Assembly (NCBI GenBank): GCA_009617715.1
Contig: VTFK01000033.1
Span: 620,001-684,000 of the forward strand
Direction of reading: 5' to 3'
DNA length: 64,000 nt
Source: Plectrocnemia conspersa
Lineage: Eukaryota; Arthropoda; Insecta; Trichoptera; Polycentropodidae
The notes beneath the pieces were generated by a model that saw nothing but the letters and a program-made list of their open reading frames with translations, did not search any database and had not been told where the DNA came from. Of this stretch, positions 49,490-61,560 are shown one piece after another; position 1 is the stretch's first letter, and each line of letters begins with the position of its first letter. The position numbers were made by a program, and so were the translations under genes.

Positions 49490-51000
49490 TAATTCACCAT
49501 CAGTCAATGGCTTTTTTATATTAATTTTAATTGACTTTATTGACAGTCTCGTGTTTTTTTATTTTATTTTCGCGAGAAAAGTATTTTTTATTAAAAAAAA
49601 TCTGTTTTAAGCTTTTCAAATTTTCTTTTTGATTATTTTCTGTTTGCAAATTATAAATGTCGTGTCCAGGGCTTAATCATAATGCTTGGACATCAAAGTC
49701 AATAAAAAAAATTTACATTTTATTCTGTTATAAAAGAACGACATTTTCAATTCACTAGTCTGTTATTTTTTTGCCTTGTAAGCAGTTTTAAATGGTTAAA
49801 TTAAATCTTAGCTCAAGATCTGTAGTTTGCTGTCCTATGATTAAAATACGTTTATATTATAAAAACAGTAATTATTCTTAGGAACTGCTTATTATTATTT
49901 TACAATAGATACAAATATAATTTATTAAAATAGATAATCTTAAATAAAACACAGAAAAAACTTTTATAAGGGTTTGCTTAATTTTTTTATTCAATATTGG
50001 GAATTTTATATTGTTTTTTTAATTTAGAATCATAAAACTTTCTAATAATTTGTTTTTATAACGACAAGCATAATTATAATTAAATTTATTATTGTTTAAG
50101 TTATAACGACTAACATATTGTAAATTTATTTTTTGATTTTCAATGAGGTTTTTTTTTAATTTATATTTCTTGTAAAAATTTAGATAATTTTGTATAAAAT
50201 ATACATAATATTAAAAATTTAGATTGTTGTAATACCTGAATGAAAAAATTGTAAGTAAAGAGATTGCTTAATTATAAAAAAACAGCTTTTGAATCTTAAT
50301 ATTGCATTAGTTACACTAAAAAAAATGTTTTGATGTATTATGCAATAAGCAGAAATATTGTACAATAATTAAAGAATTAACATAGCAATTTTTAAACTAA
50401 TGTAACCTATTTCTATATCATGAAAAAATACTTGATTACCCCCTTTAATGATTGTGCAGAAGTAGTATATATATATATAAAAAGAATACTGATAAAAAAA
50501 TTACTAGTTGTATAAGTTTGATTGAAATATTAAAATGACTAGGTGTTCAAAAAATATTATAGAAAAATACTTTGGTATTTTTGTAAAAAAAATATAATAC
50601 AAAAGTATTTAATAGCAAATAAATATTAACGTAGATTAAGTATTAGAAATATTAAATATTTAAGGGTAGATAAGTTTATCAAAATGAGTAGTCAAGAAAA
50701 GATTTATATAAAAAATATTTACTATCTGCAAAAATCCGCAAAAATAAATCCTTTACTATACTTTTTACGTAAAATTTCTTGCGTTTGATTAATTGAATAA
50801 AAACACATATATTTAATGATGTTTTATTGATAATATGTCGGTCATATTATACAATAATTTATTAGCTAAAATATAAATAATTCGAGTACATATTAAAAAG
50901 CAAAATATTCTACAGATTGGCAAACGATACGATTTGTTTTTCTTAAAAATATCGCAAAAAAAAACATTGGCAACGTTAGACTGATATGTTTATGACTCTC
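49490..51000. other. AT-rich intronic stretch, nothing recognised
   Basis: No gene or repeat boundary; a short (TA)n run at about 50468-50480. Confidence 0.55.
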
Positions 51001-51189
51001 TAAGTCTTAGTCATACGCCGTTTTATCGACGTAACAAAGACCACGCAAGTTCTTTCCAATAACAAAAGCAAACTAATATTCGTTATAAACTCATTGACAC
51101 CGGTCAAACCAATCTGGTTAAAAATTTAATGATAAATAAAATTAGTTTAATATCACATGACTCATCGCAAAAAATTATATAGGCGACGT

Positions 51190-51420
51190 ATGGATCAAAT
51201 CTGGCTAAATGAATCAAAAATTGTCAAACTCCGGCATATCCGAGCGCTGGTCGCCGGCCAGATGTCATCTGGTCTGGTCGAGACTAAGAAAACAAACCCA
51301 GTTTAGTGGACCCTACTGAGTGAAAAGCTCGCGATTCACTTTCCCGTCAGTTTTCGCGTAATAACTCGCGTAAAATCGTATAAAACAGTGTTGTTAACTT
51401 GTGTATAAACCGATCAATAA
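51190..51420 (+). promoter_or_regulatory. Candidate promoter of the 51.6 kb exon
   Basis: A GC-richer block immediately upstream of a probable first coding exon. It contains the palindrome ccagatgtcatctgg (51258-51272; paired CAGATG/CATCTG E-box cores) and a perfect TCAGTT initiator at 51347-51352 (ttcccgtcagttttcgcg). A tataaaac string at 51379 could alternatively direct a start near 51410. The position, 240 bases before the ATG, is sensible for a transcription start. No clear downstream promoter element matches at +28. Confidence 0.45.
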
Positions 51421-51584
51421 CTGATTGTATAATTAAAAAAAAAATTGAATCCATTTCAAGTGTGATATAAACATGTAGTGATTGAAATGATTATATATTT
51501 TATAAATATATTAAATTACGCGGTGTTAGGTTTTGCTGTAATTAAATTATAATTTGTAATCGATTGTAATTTAATTTTATAATA
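51349..51584 (+). other. Presumed 5' leader with two upstream ORFs
   Basis: If transcription starts at the initiator A (51349), the unspliced leader carries an immediate start-stop (ATG TAG, 51473-51478) and a 21-codon uORF (51487-51552) ending 32 bases before the main ATG. Such uORFs would reduce or condition translation of the main frame. The leader drifts to AT-rich composition toward its 3' end. Confidence 0.3.
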
Positions 51585-51802
51585 ATGTCATTGCAAAGAG
51601 TCAAAGTCGATAAAACAGTCGCCTTCGAAGCGGAAGACGCTCTCTGTAATCCAAAGCTTTTGCTACCCGCCGCTAGAAGGCGCCACATGGATTCTCTTCA
51701 GGTTTCTAGTGAAAGCTCTGAAGTTACGGTATCCACCACTACGAGTCACCGTGTAGCTAGGCGTAGGCGGGGTTGGACTGTGGTTATTGGACCAGAAATA
51801 CG
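51585..51802 (+). CDS. Probable alternative first coding exon, possibly of the same PDE4/dunce gene
   Basis: Start ATG at 51585 (context aataATGtc), 72 codons plus two bases, ending at a gtaaaa donor (GT at 51803-51804; +5 is not G, so only moderate). The frame begins MSLQRVKVDKTVAFEAEDAL. It is serine- and arginine-rich, with basic clusters (AARRRH, VARRRRGW) and SSESSEVTVSTTTS in the middle; no signal peptide or membrane segment. Composition and codon use are clearly coding-like compared with the AT-rich surroundings, and a promoter-like block precedes it. The exon leaves two bases (CG), the same phase as the exon ending at 10717, so both could splice to one common downstream exon. I do not recognise the sequence, and it could belong to another gene. 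Without splicing the frame stops at 51804-51806. Confidence 0.5.
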
Positions 51803-51806
51803 GTAA

Positions 51807-52430
51807 AAAAATGTGCATTTTCCATACATTTTCAGTTTATGCTATGGTTTTGACGCATATCACTGCTTTTTAAGCTACATTTTTTACATAAGAACCGTAA
51901 ATTTTAAATATATATTAAAAAAACATAAATCAGAATTATATATGTATATTATTTTTTTTTATATGTACATCATATAAAAAAATATTATTAAATTAAATAA
52001 TTAAAGTTCTACATAAACATTTGAGACGTTAAAAAAGTTATAGAGTGCATTTTAATTATATGTAATAAATTTATTAGAATATAAATAAAAAAAAAAAAAT
52101 AAATTTTGGAGTATGATTTATATAAAAAATGCATCAAATCTAATAAATATATTAAATAGTTTAAGGTTTTAGAACACAGATAAAAAAGGTTTGCCATAAC
52201 AAAAATGTGCTCGGTTCCGGTTTTCTTTCTGAATTAAATGTCGGTTTTTACGGTTTCGATTTTCGGTTCAACTCCGACTAATTATTTGTATTAAAAGTTA
52301 ATTTTCTGCCATATTATTTATTATAAAACATTTTATTTAATATTTTGTTTATAAGCAAACTATATTAATTGATACAATAATATATTAAAAACAATAATAA
52401 AAAATAATTAAAAACAGGTATAATAACCAG
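51807..52430. other. AT-rich intronic stretch
   Basis: Immediately follows the candidate donor. Contains several poly-A/T runs and no gene. Confidence 0.5.
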
Positions 52431-52431
52431 A

Positions 52432-52562
52432 GGCATACGGTGAGATACATTCACTTTCGCTCGCTCGCGTTTTAAGTAACGTGAGTGAGTGAGAGGGCGC
52501 GCGTTACATGCGTTCCGCACCCCACCGTACGCGTCTGATATTTTTCTCACCGTACGCATATG
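52432..52562. mobile_element. Small inverted-repeat element
   Basis: Left atacggtgaga (52435) and, inverted at the right, tctcaccgtacg (about 52546) form short terminal repeats; an inner caccgtacgcg repeats the motif. The first 60 bases (ggtgagatacattcactttc onward, with gagtgagtgagag) are homologous to 23928-23979 inside the 1.08-kb element. The minus-strand open frame over it is chance. MITE-like. Confidence 0.5.
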
Positions 52563-52799
52563 ACTTTTTTTTGTTACTCGCATAATCAGCAATACCTGAT
52601 CTTAATGCATTATGCAGGGGTAAATTTAAATGTAAAAACTAAAAAATTTAGCAAGTCAGAATTTTCAGTTAAAGATACAATAGGTATATATATATTTTTG
52701 CACTAATCATGGAATATTTTATTTGTGTTTGCAACCATTTTTTACATTGAAAACACAGTAATATTTGCAATACTTTTGTCAACTGACAAATACCTCGTG

Positions 52800-53770
52800 G
52801 TCGATTGTCAGTTTTAGTAAAAAAAAGTGCATTTAGAAACCCTCAAATAATACTTAAAGTCAATAAAATATTTAAGGGCAGCTCAAGACACTGCAATACC
52901 GCGATTAACAGTTTTTGTTACATATGTGGAACATATATATCTGTCAAACAGAGAAATAATATAACTCCACAGATTAAAACTGCATATTTTCACTACTTCT
53001 GGTGCCATATTGGTGATCAAGACAAATCATGGGGTCCTTATGTTTGCTGCACATCTTGTAATGTGAACTTAGTGCTTACATGGAAAAGGAAGAACGATGT
53101 CATTTGGTGTTCCAATGGTGTGAAGGAAACCAAGAGATCATGTAACAGATTGCTTCTGCTTTACTGTCTATCTGCCAAATGAGCAGTCTTAAATAGTTCT
53201 GACATACTAGTGCCTACTCCACCATCTAATATAGAAGATATTATTTTTCATGGAAAACCTATTGCTCCTATTTCGGGGAAACTATTATTATCATCGAGCG
53301 ATGAAAGTTGAAAGAAAATAAAGACGAAAAGAAACCAAATTTAATTTGACAAAGTAAGCTTAACGATCTGATAAGGGACCTTAATTTATCAAAGCAACAA
53401 GCTGAATTGCTCGGTTCATGACTGAAACAATGAAATTAACTTTAAACAGAAACAAGGATTTTTTATTTTAGAAAATAAATTAAAACCTAACTGTTTATTT
53501 CGATATGATGAATGGCGTTTGTTATTGCAAAGATATACGTGGATTATTCCAAGAAATGAACAAAGATTATGATCTTAGTGATTGGCGTCTGTTTATAGAT
53601 AAATTTAAAAGCAGTTTGGCTTCACAATAGTAATAAAAAACCATTGATTTCAATAGCTCATGAAAAATGGAATGCTAGTATGATGTCAGATTACTGCTGG
53701 TTTCTTCAAAGAGTAACTGACGAAGTAGAATACATAAGAAGAATATATACTAAGAAGCATTTTTTATTCT
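52800..53770 (+). pseudogene. Transposon-associated zinc-ribbon gene, decayed
   Basis: The frame 52805-53182 contains FCYICGTYISVKQRNNIT, then AYFHYFWCHIGDQDKSWGPY and CCTSC, a paired Cys motif with the GDQDKSW string. This resembles a multi-copy family of predicted proteins scattered in insect and cnidarian genomes and assumed to be transposon-derived. In other frames downstream come LNDLIRDLNLSKQQAELLGS (about 53352-53420), DIRGLFQEMNKDYDLSDWRL (about 53532-53590) and MSDYCWFLQR (about 53681), which fit later blocks of that family in order. Several frameshifts and stops break it. Function and superfamily are not assigned; the match is from memory. Confidence 0.6.
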
Positions 53771-54199
53771 GTTTTCTTTATACATTTGTGATCATTTTTC
53801 ATGTAAATTAGTAATATATTACCCACTACTTTTACTCGATATTAGCACAACTTCTATTAAACCCTTAGGCAAAAATATTCCTATGTACCAATCACAGGTA
53901 CATGTTTATTGTATATGGTCCATTGATTGTAACATCAAAATTTGACGTGATTCATCATGGTCACCTGATGTATGATAAATTTAGTCCAAATCAGTTCATT
54001 TAAATCCTAGTTACAAAATCTGTTTTGTCCAGTGTAATTTATGTATAATATATGATAACAATTAAATTTATTTAACGAAACATATGTAAACAAAGCAAAT
54101 TCGTATATTCACGATTAAAGTTTACAGGATTCTTAGGTGTATTTATTTATCATTAAAAAATATTAAAGTTTCCACTTATTATTAAAATATATTTTCATT
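53770..54199. other. AT-rich stretch between transposon pseudogenes
   Basis: No coding sequence seen. May include the 3' end of either neighbour. Confidence 0.5.
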
Positions 54200-54545
54200 T
54201 TAAATATTTTGATAGTCTTGTAGAATAAACTTTAAACCAGAGAAAGCCCTTTCAACACTAACTTGTATTGTTTAAGCTTTTAAAAAGATCATTTCAAATT
54301 TGTATAAATGAGAATATGTACTTTTATTATAAAAAAAAATATGTTTATTTTTCTGTTTAATATTTGTGCATGGTTAAAGCTATTTAATATGAATTCAATG
54401 TTTGCATCTATAAAAATGGCATATCTATGTGTCTCTATTGCCAATTCTTTACTTGCTAAAATATCTTTTAAATCGTCTACATTTTCATCGGACGTTTTAA
54501 TAGAACTAGATGATTGTACTTATTCATTTGTGACTGTTTTTTTAT
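54200..54545 (-). pseudogene. hAT transposase C-terminal fragment
   Basis: On the minus strand the last 19 residues before a TAA (54202-54200) read SVERAFSGLKFILQDYQNI, the conserved C-terminal dimerisation motif of hAT transposases (VERxFS.L). Further upstream on the same strand, at about 54540-54340, SSSSIKTSDENVDDLKDILA and SKELAIETHRYAIF resemble the acidic linker before that domain. A stop and a probable frameshift lie between. The rest of the transposase, including the catalytic part, is absent. The plus-strand open frame over this region is its shadow. Confidence 0.75.
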
Positions 54546-54718
54546 AATAGACCAAATCGAAAAAAACACATATTCGTTTTGTTAAAAAAAAACGGTTTTT
54601 CGGTTTATATTATCTCGAATGAATTTTGCAAAGAATCTTAGAATGAAACAGTTTGAATGCTTGAGCAACAGAGGTTGTCGTTTTTATCTAAATATACCCG
54701 AGTGACTAGTGCTGAAAA

Positions 54719-54759
54719 CTCGGCAAAACGTGGAAAATTAAAATGGTCGTTTTGCCGAG
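54719..54759. repeat. Perfect 12-bp hairpin
   Basis: ctcggcaaaacg and cgttttgccgag enclose 17 bases. It lies in a small GC-richer patch (54690-54780) next to the hAT fragment. Possibly a transposon end; too short to claim a small RNA. Confidence 0.5.
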
Positions 54760-54799
54760 ATTCAATATGACTTCGTAGAATTATTAATTAGCTAAAGTG

Positions 54800-57700
54800 C
54801 ACTTTCAGTAAAACCAACGATATGAATAATTCATTGTTTATCAGTATAGATTTTAGAGCACGTCCATCATATTTTCTCAAATTTCGTTACTGTATAAACA
54901 CATGATGAATTTTTTTATTTATCTATTTTAAAACGCATTTCCCTGCCATAAATTTTACAATATATATACGTGGACATTTTTAATATACTAGATAATAAAA
55001 AACTTCTCAAAAAAATATTAATATTTGAGTAAAAATTAAATTCACTGCGTCTCATTATTTTATGTTAACTAAATGCAATAAAAATATAAGTATTTTTTTT
55101 AATTTCAAAGAAAATTGTTGTACTATAAATTTATAGAATTATCTGTCAAAAATCAAACTTTAAATTAAAACATATTTTATTTTACTGAAAAAAAATATGT
55201 TAAAATCTGTGAAGATATGCATTGAAAACTATACAAAAAAATTTCAAAAAAAGCAAAATAGTAAAATTAATACAAATATAGAAATTCTAACTTTTTGCAC
55301 AAATACATTTATAGTGTCGATTTTTATTTATATTTAGGTTAAAATATAATTTAGGATTTAAATTTAACAATATATGTACTATATAGATTATGCTTTAAAC
55401 CTTGATGTCAACCTCAAATATTTTTAATGTATTTTAATTTGCTAAAACTTTTCTCTGATATGGATACTGTTGATGGCATTGTCAATAATATTTTTAGAGA
55501 TATTTAATATGTGGGTACGCTATTTGCGATTCTCATTTAGCCAGAACATATTAAACATATATAATACATTTACATTTTATATTTATATTTTTCTCTCAAT
55601 TTCCGAATAGTTTTTTTAGTTATTTAAATTGCACTGTGTTTAAATCTTCGCGTGTAATAAAAAATACTGTCTTGTAAGTTAAAAAACATTACGGTATTTT
55701 ATTTTATAAATACTTTTAAAGTTATACTTTTTTGCTTTAGTAATAGTTTTTTTATAAAACGCTTATTACACTGAAAATAATAAATTTAATAATATACAAA
55801 TTTTTTTTTATGTTTTTAATTGTTATATTTTTATACAATTTAATAAAAATTAAAATTGGGGAATAGTAGTTATAAATTAAGAAAAAAACTACGAACATTT
55901 TAAGTTTGTAAAGACATGTATTTTGCCATTTTATGCTTATATTTCAATTAAAGTTTATTTTTGTAGTCTGCAATAGACAATATAAAATAATTAATAGCTG
56001 ATAGGATTAGTATTAAATACAAAAAAAATATTCGTATTACTCAATAACTTTATTTACCGCTGTACAAAGGTAACTTGATTAAAAAAAAATATTTGCAGTG
56101 AGTAATATGATATTTCAAGAGTGCAACTTAAAAAACAAACAGCATTATACTTTGCAATAATACTATGCCCTTTAAAGAATACATTGAATTGTATAGTCTT
56201 TCACTAAAATTCAGAGTTATATATAATTTATATGCACATTTAAACAAATGTTTGTTTATGTACAAACCTATGTAGATACAAAGCATATTTAATGTTACGA
56301 ATTATTAATTTTCATCGAAACCAATAATAATAAGTGCTTTTAAAGCTGATTGTAAGCTTAAAACATAGCAAATAATTATTAATAACATTTTATTTACATG
56401 ATAAGCAGTGTGTTATTAAGTGAAAAGTAAATGTGTTATTGAACAACTGTAATTAAATATTCGTAAAATATCAATACGATACATAAATGGTAATATGTAT
56501 TTACGTCTTTAATTTTATATATAATTATATTTATTCTTTCAAAGATAAATGTAAGCAATTAGTTTAATGTAACTAAATGATTAAATCAAAAACTGTTTAA
56601 AATCAATTGAAAAGATACGTAAAACTATTAATTTGCTAAATTTACTCATCGTTGATATTTCTACAGTTATAATTTAAAATTAGTTCAATATGATTTATAC
56701 TCAAAAAAAATATTAGGTAATAAATTATATTTTACAAATTGTTTTATGTAATCAAAAATTAATATGCTATATTAGACATATGTTTTATAACCTATAGTAT
56801 TTATTTTCGTATTTATATATTTTTTTATTAATTATGGCTCAACGATTTTAAAGTCAGTTTAAAAAAATATTTTATTAAATTATTAAAAATTCAGAATTTG
56901 AGTCTAATTACTTGACCATTATGAAAATAAAAAAATTAGGAAAGTCTTATTATTTACGAAATTTACTGTTCCGTTAATAAAGTAGACACCTTCCATTTCG
57001 GAATAAAAGAAGCACACCCAAATCGCTTGCCCAGTTGTCTAAAGACATGTTTCGCCTGATTTTTTGTCGTCTTTGAAATAAACGAAGTTTATCTTATGTT
57101 TCATAACTGAATTTATTTTACTTTAATCAGAAGGTGTCATTTTTTTTCTCAATTGAAAACAATCCAGTTTTGTATCAATTATCTCATTTCGTTCATGCTA
57201 GATTCATTCCTACGTTCTTAGCTAGGATACGATTCCCATAAGCCACATTGAAGGTTTTTCTACATTTTTTCATTCAATGTTTTGCACAATACGCATTAGT
57301 AGACGATTCGCCATTAATTATTTATAAATATATTTTTTTCACCTTTAATAATTTTCCTAATATGAAAAAAATATCTTGTCAATAAACTTAAATGACACGT
57401 ACACAAAATATCGATTTTTACCTTAACTTATTAGTGGACGATTTAGTAGAGTTTTTTTTTTTAAATATCTTTACCTCAAAAGATTAGGTGAAAAATATTA
57501 CCTAAATCCTTATTGATGAATAAAAATAATTATCATATCATTAACTATTCATTATTTCTAAAATAATGCGTATTTTGCACCCTACTGTATGTATTGTAAT
57601 TTTGGAAACAAAGCTTAATTGTCATAGTTAATTTTATTACTAAATTTGGTTCTACGTATATGTTTTAGTTATGTAATACATGCTAATTAAAACAGTGTTT

Positions 57701-58000
57701 AAAATTATATAAATTACGGTTACCTTTATTTTATTCTTCTTAATTATATTTATTAAATAATTTAAATTAGCATTAATGTTTCATGAATATATATAAAGCA
57801 TATACATAGAAATTTATTGAATAGCTCAAGTCTTTATTTGTTAAAATTTATTTATTTATTAATGGTATATTTATAAGTGAATTAAAATTAATAGAATATT
57901 TTTCTTTACAGTTATGTTATTTTTCCACATTATTCATTAAAATGTAATCTGTCTATTTAGATAATAATCAATTTTTATAATAATATGTATTTTTTTATTT
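54800..58000. other. AT-rich intronic stretch with a mild island at 56990-57300
   Basis: No gene, RNA or transposon protein recognised. The island has balanced composition over about 300 bases and no open frame. Confidence 0.5.
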
Positions 58001-58014
58001 CCTCTTTTTCCTAG

Positions 58015-58052
58015 CAACTATGCACTTGGGAAAGAAACAGGAAAAACAACAT
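58015..58052 (+). CDS. Candidate 38-nt microexon
   Basis: An excellent acceptor (tttcctctttttcctag, AG at 58013-58014, preceded by a long T-rich tract) and a good donor (GTAAGA at 58053) bound 38 bases. Entered in the phase left by the exons ending at 10717 and 51802, it reads NYALGKETGKTT with one base left over. Another frame contains an ATG (MHLGKKQEKQH). The length is not a multiple of three, so it could be constitutive with an exact phase change downstream, a frame-shifting cassette, or spurious. No homology is recognised; the case is splice-site quality and strand. Confidence 0.35.
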
Positions 58053-58260
58053 GTAAGATATCTTTCACTGACAGACATTTTTTAAATAATTAACTTAAAA
58101 TTATAGTATGTTTGTTTAAGTTACAATATAGTTTTATTTCTATTTTATTATATTATCTCATTATAAGTTAGTTGCTAGTTTTAATATATAACATTAGCTT
58201 ATGTTAATTAAATTTTCTGGTTAGTTTTGATACATAACATTGTCTTTTAGCAGACTACCA
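58053..58260 (+). other. AT-rich intronic stretch after the microexon candidate
   Basis: Ordinary AT-rich sequence; nothing recognised. Confidence 0.5.
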
Positions 58261-58700
58261 CTTGTCTTCAGAGTCACTACATTATTGCCATACACTGATT
58301 TTAACATTCCATGAGCTACTTCTGCAACTTTTTTGCAGCTTAAGACAAAACTTAATGTTAACGCGTTGTTCGAAATCTATGTTGCGCGACAGTCACGGTA
58401 AACATGACCTCACTCTTCCGGCTCTGGAAGCCGACTAACAAGTGACAACTTGTTCAAACTTTACACTGACTATCGGACTTATTACTTAAAATGTAGCGGC
58501 AGCAGTTGCTGCTATAAAAATTCATTCACTATATTTTTTATCACACTTCGTATGTGAGAGATCGTAGAACCCGCCGCTTCTCTCTTCGCATTTACTGATC
58601 GGTGACGCCGGAAGACTACCGACGGACCCACATTATTCCACAACAAATTCAATAACTTTGTCATTACAAAAATCAACCCCCAGAAACAAAATACAGAACT
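58260..58700. promoter_or_regulatory. Less AT-rich island, regulatory or repeat-derived
   Basis: About 430 bases of higher GC with small inverted motifs (cttccggctctggaag near 58417, gcagcagttgctgc near 58499, acttgt pairs near 58441). No open frame of note and no transposase. Either an enhancer-like block or a non-autonomous element whose ends were not found. Confidence 0.3.
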
Positions 58701-58789
58701 TAATAAATATATATGTATATATTAATAAAAAAAAATGTTATCATTAGTTATAGCAAGCTAAATCAATTTATATTTAGCCAATCCCATTT

Positions 58790-59345
58790 CCAGAAAATTT
58801 ACGACCATGAACGTACACGTGTATACTAAATTCGGCAACGTGTGTAATATAAGCTTTACACCAGCCGGTGTAAAGCTCATTACGCGGAAACCATAAATTT
58901 TACTTGAACTCAAATAATTCTTCTCGAGGTTTACCGATTCTGACTCTCTCTTGTGCGTCGTCAGGTGCGGCTACCGATTAAAATCGTGGTCACGGTCCAC
59001 TCGGGAAAATTTTTGAACGTCGGCCAAATATCGTTTCTGACCTGGCACCAAGAAATTTTGTATACACCTTCTGTCTCTTCTTTTTGGAATAAGGGTAATT
59101 CTTGGATATTTTTACAGCCGGTGATTTTTGCTGTTTGATTTTCGACGTGGAAAAATTCGCTTCTGTTGGTTATTCGCTTTGTTTTGCCAGTTTGCGTAGT
59201 ATAAAAATAAAATGTTCCGATTTAGAATCGAGACGAGTTTCTCGAACGAAATCGGATATCCTTTGCGATACACGAGGTCCGTTTCAAAACTTAGTATTTT
59301 CATTTTTAATTTCAACGTAATTTATGTATTTATTAGAAATTCAAT
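58790..59345. promoter_or_regulatory. Less AT-rich island, possible conserved non-coding block
   Basis: Open frames on both strands reflect composition. A 12-bp near-palindrome, ctttacaccagccggtgtaaag, surrounds 58864. A chance string FDVEK occurs near 59136 in one frame but is not followed by a PDE4 UCR1 sequence. No splice-bounded coding exon could be supported. Confidence 0.3.
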
Positions 59346-61560
59346 CAACGTGACTTGACCGGTTTCCGTATTGCGTCACTGTATTCTTTATATTATACAC
59401 ATAATATTTATACAAACATTTCATACACGTGCATAAATACATAAATATTTGCTTTGGGCAGCAATGATAAATATTTATATATTTAATCATAATACATTTT
59501 ATTTGTCTTTTCTTGATTCATTTTAAGAGCAGGTGAACGGTTCTTCTTAATCTACATCTTTCTTTGTAGCAATTTTTTTCATAACAAAATTTTGAGATCT
59601 CGGAATCCTACTAAAACATTTATGATTTATTTATTGTTGTATATTTAATAGCAGTTTTTTCAAAAAAATCACATTTTGCTGGTTTATTCTTACTTGTTTG
59701 TTAAGTCTTTCTGGATTATCTTTAAAAGGTGTAGACCACTTCAAAACAATATTTTTTGATGAAGTCGCTTTCTATAAGCTTTAGGTAAATTTAATAGCGT
59801 AGCTATATTCGATACTTTACTTCACTGCAAACGTAATATAAAAAACATAAATGTTTAGCTAAAACACAACTATTCGCAAATAAAGATAGCGCAGCACTAA
59901 CTGAATTAATCGAGTTAAAAAGCGACTAAAATTTTTTATTTAATTTTTGATAAGCAAATAAGTTCACTCACTTTTGAAACTGATTGATTAAAATATATTA
60001 AAAATAAATGCTATATTAAAACTGGTAACTGGACAATTGCTCCGTGAGAGCAATTGTCACCGAACCATTAAAACTGTATGTAACTGACCTATTGTAATGT
60101 TTTTCATTAGATTTTTTACACTTTTACTTTGACAAAATATTTAAAATTAAAATGTAGTCCAACTAGCAGCAGTTTTGCAATAATTTTAGCATTGAAAATA
60201 AATAAAATTGATTGCTTGTTAAGTCAAATATATCTGAACACAATCTAGGAACTTACTATTTTATTAGTAACGCACGCCCCCGTAATGTGCGCCGGCCACG
60301 TTATTCTGTTATTTTATTCGTGACATTCGATCTGATTGCAAAGCATATATATTTGATACACCGTCGTCGTTCTTCATACAACAAAAAATATTATTATTAA
60401 ATTTTAATAATTTTACATTTTTATAATATTTAATGTAGAATAAATTAAGGCATATATGTTCCGTCAAGTCACTGTTTGTTATTATTTTTTTTCTCCAAAG
60501 ATACTTTTAAACGCATTATTTTTTTTTTGCAAATTTTTTTTCCAAATGACGGTAATAAATTCATGAGGCAATTAATAATCAGAATTGTGGAATCATTATC
60601 GTTTGTTTCGGATGAACTTTAGTGGTGTTACAAATGGTTAAGAAATGCGTAAAAGATAATCAGGCGTTTAAGATGTTTGTATTTCTAGAAAGTAATTCAG
60701 TAATTAATTAAATAATTTCAGAAGGGTGTTTAATCAACGTTTTACCTAATTTATTAATTTCAAGACTTTGTTTTATTTTTTAAGTTTTTAATTAAATCTG
60801 AATCTATTGCGGACGCTTCTAGCTTTATTTTTTTATCTATTTACCTATTTTTTAGTTTAAGACTCTTTTAAATTTTTAGTAAGTTCATAAAATACAGAAA
60901 AAGCGTCAGCTAACATCTTTACTTTATCATGATGTGTGTCAGTTATGATATTTCCAAGTTTGGTGATTTTTAAGTGCTATAGTTACTTTTCGTTATGATT
61001 TAACTACTGATTTTTCTGAATTTTATCAATATTATTATTGTCGATGGAGTAAGTTTAATACAAATTATGCGTCAGTACTGATAACTTACGTTTATCTTAA
61101 TTGGATTAGGAATAGAAGTTTTAAAAATAATTTTTTTAATAAAGCAAAGCAATTAGCTCTTACACGTAGCTTATGTTTTTATTTGATTGAAATAGACAGA
61201 GCTTGAAATTTGGTTGAAGGTTGAAATTTATATGTATAATGTGAAATATTAGACACGCCAACTTTGACTTGAGTTAATATAAAATATAATTCATCCTGAA
61301 AATGTCTAATGGAAGGAGTTTTAATTTATCAACTATTTCAGTCATCATTCAAGAGCTGGAGTGTCTCTAAATTCATGATAAAATATAATATTCATATATC
61401 TGTAGGAGACATTTGCACTACATACATATATACATAGAGAGTTAATACAATTTTTACAGTTTATTGATAGCAAAGAGTAGTACATCAGATTAGACCCTTG
61501 AGCAAATTCAATAAAATATGTCTGACTAACAAGATTCTCCTCCGTAAGACGCATTGTCTT
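59345..61560. other. AT-rich intronic stretch, small island at 60270-60370
   Basis: Nothing coding recognised. A well-formed hairpin at 60032-60058 is listed separately. Confidence 0.5.
60032..60058. repeat. Hairpin with extended imperfect arms
   Basis: gacaattgctc and gagcaattgtc pair perfectly around the loop cgtga. The pairing continues imperfectly outward (left attaaaactggtaactg, right caccgaaccattaaaactg), giving arms of about 30 bases. This is compatible with a small palindromic MITE or a pre-miRNA-like fold. Confidence 0.55.

Noticed and set aside
54308..54547. 79-codon plus-strand frame
   Set aside because: It is the antisense shadow of the hAT transposase fragment on the minus strand.
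59130..59160. FDVEK string resembling the start of the PDE4 UCR1 exon (FDVEN)
   Set aside because: The following residues (FASVGYSL) do not resemble UCR1 (GTSPGRSPLD) and no acceptor directly precedes it; coincidence.
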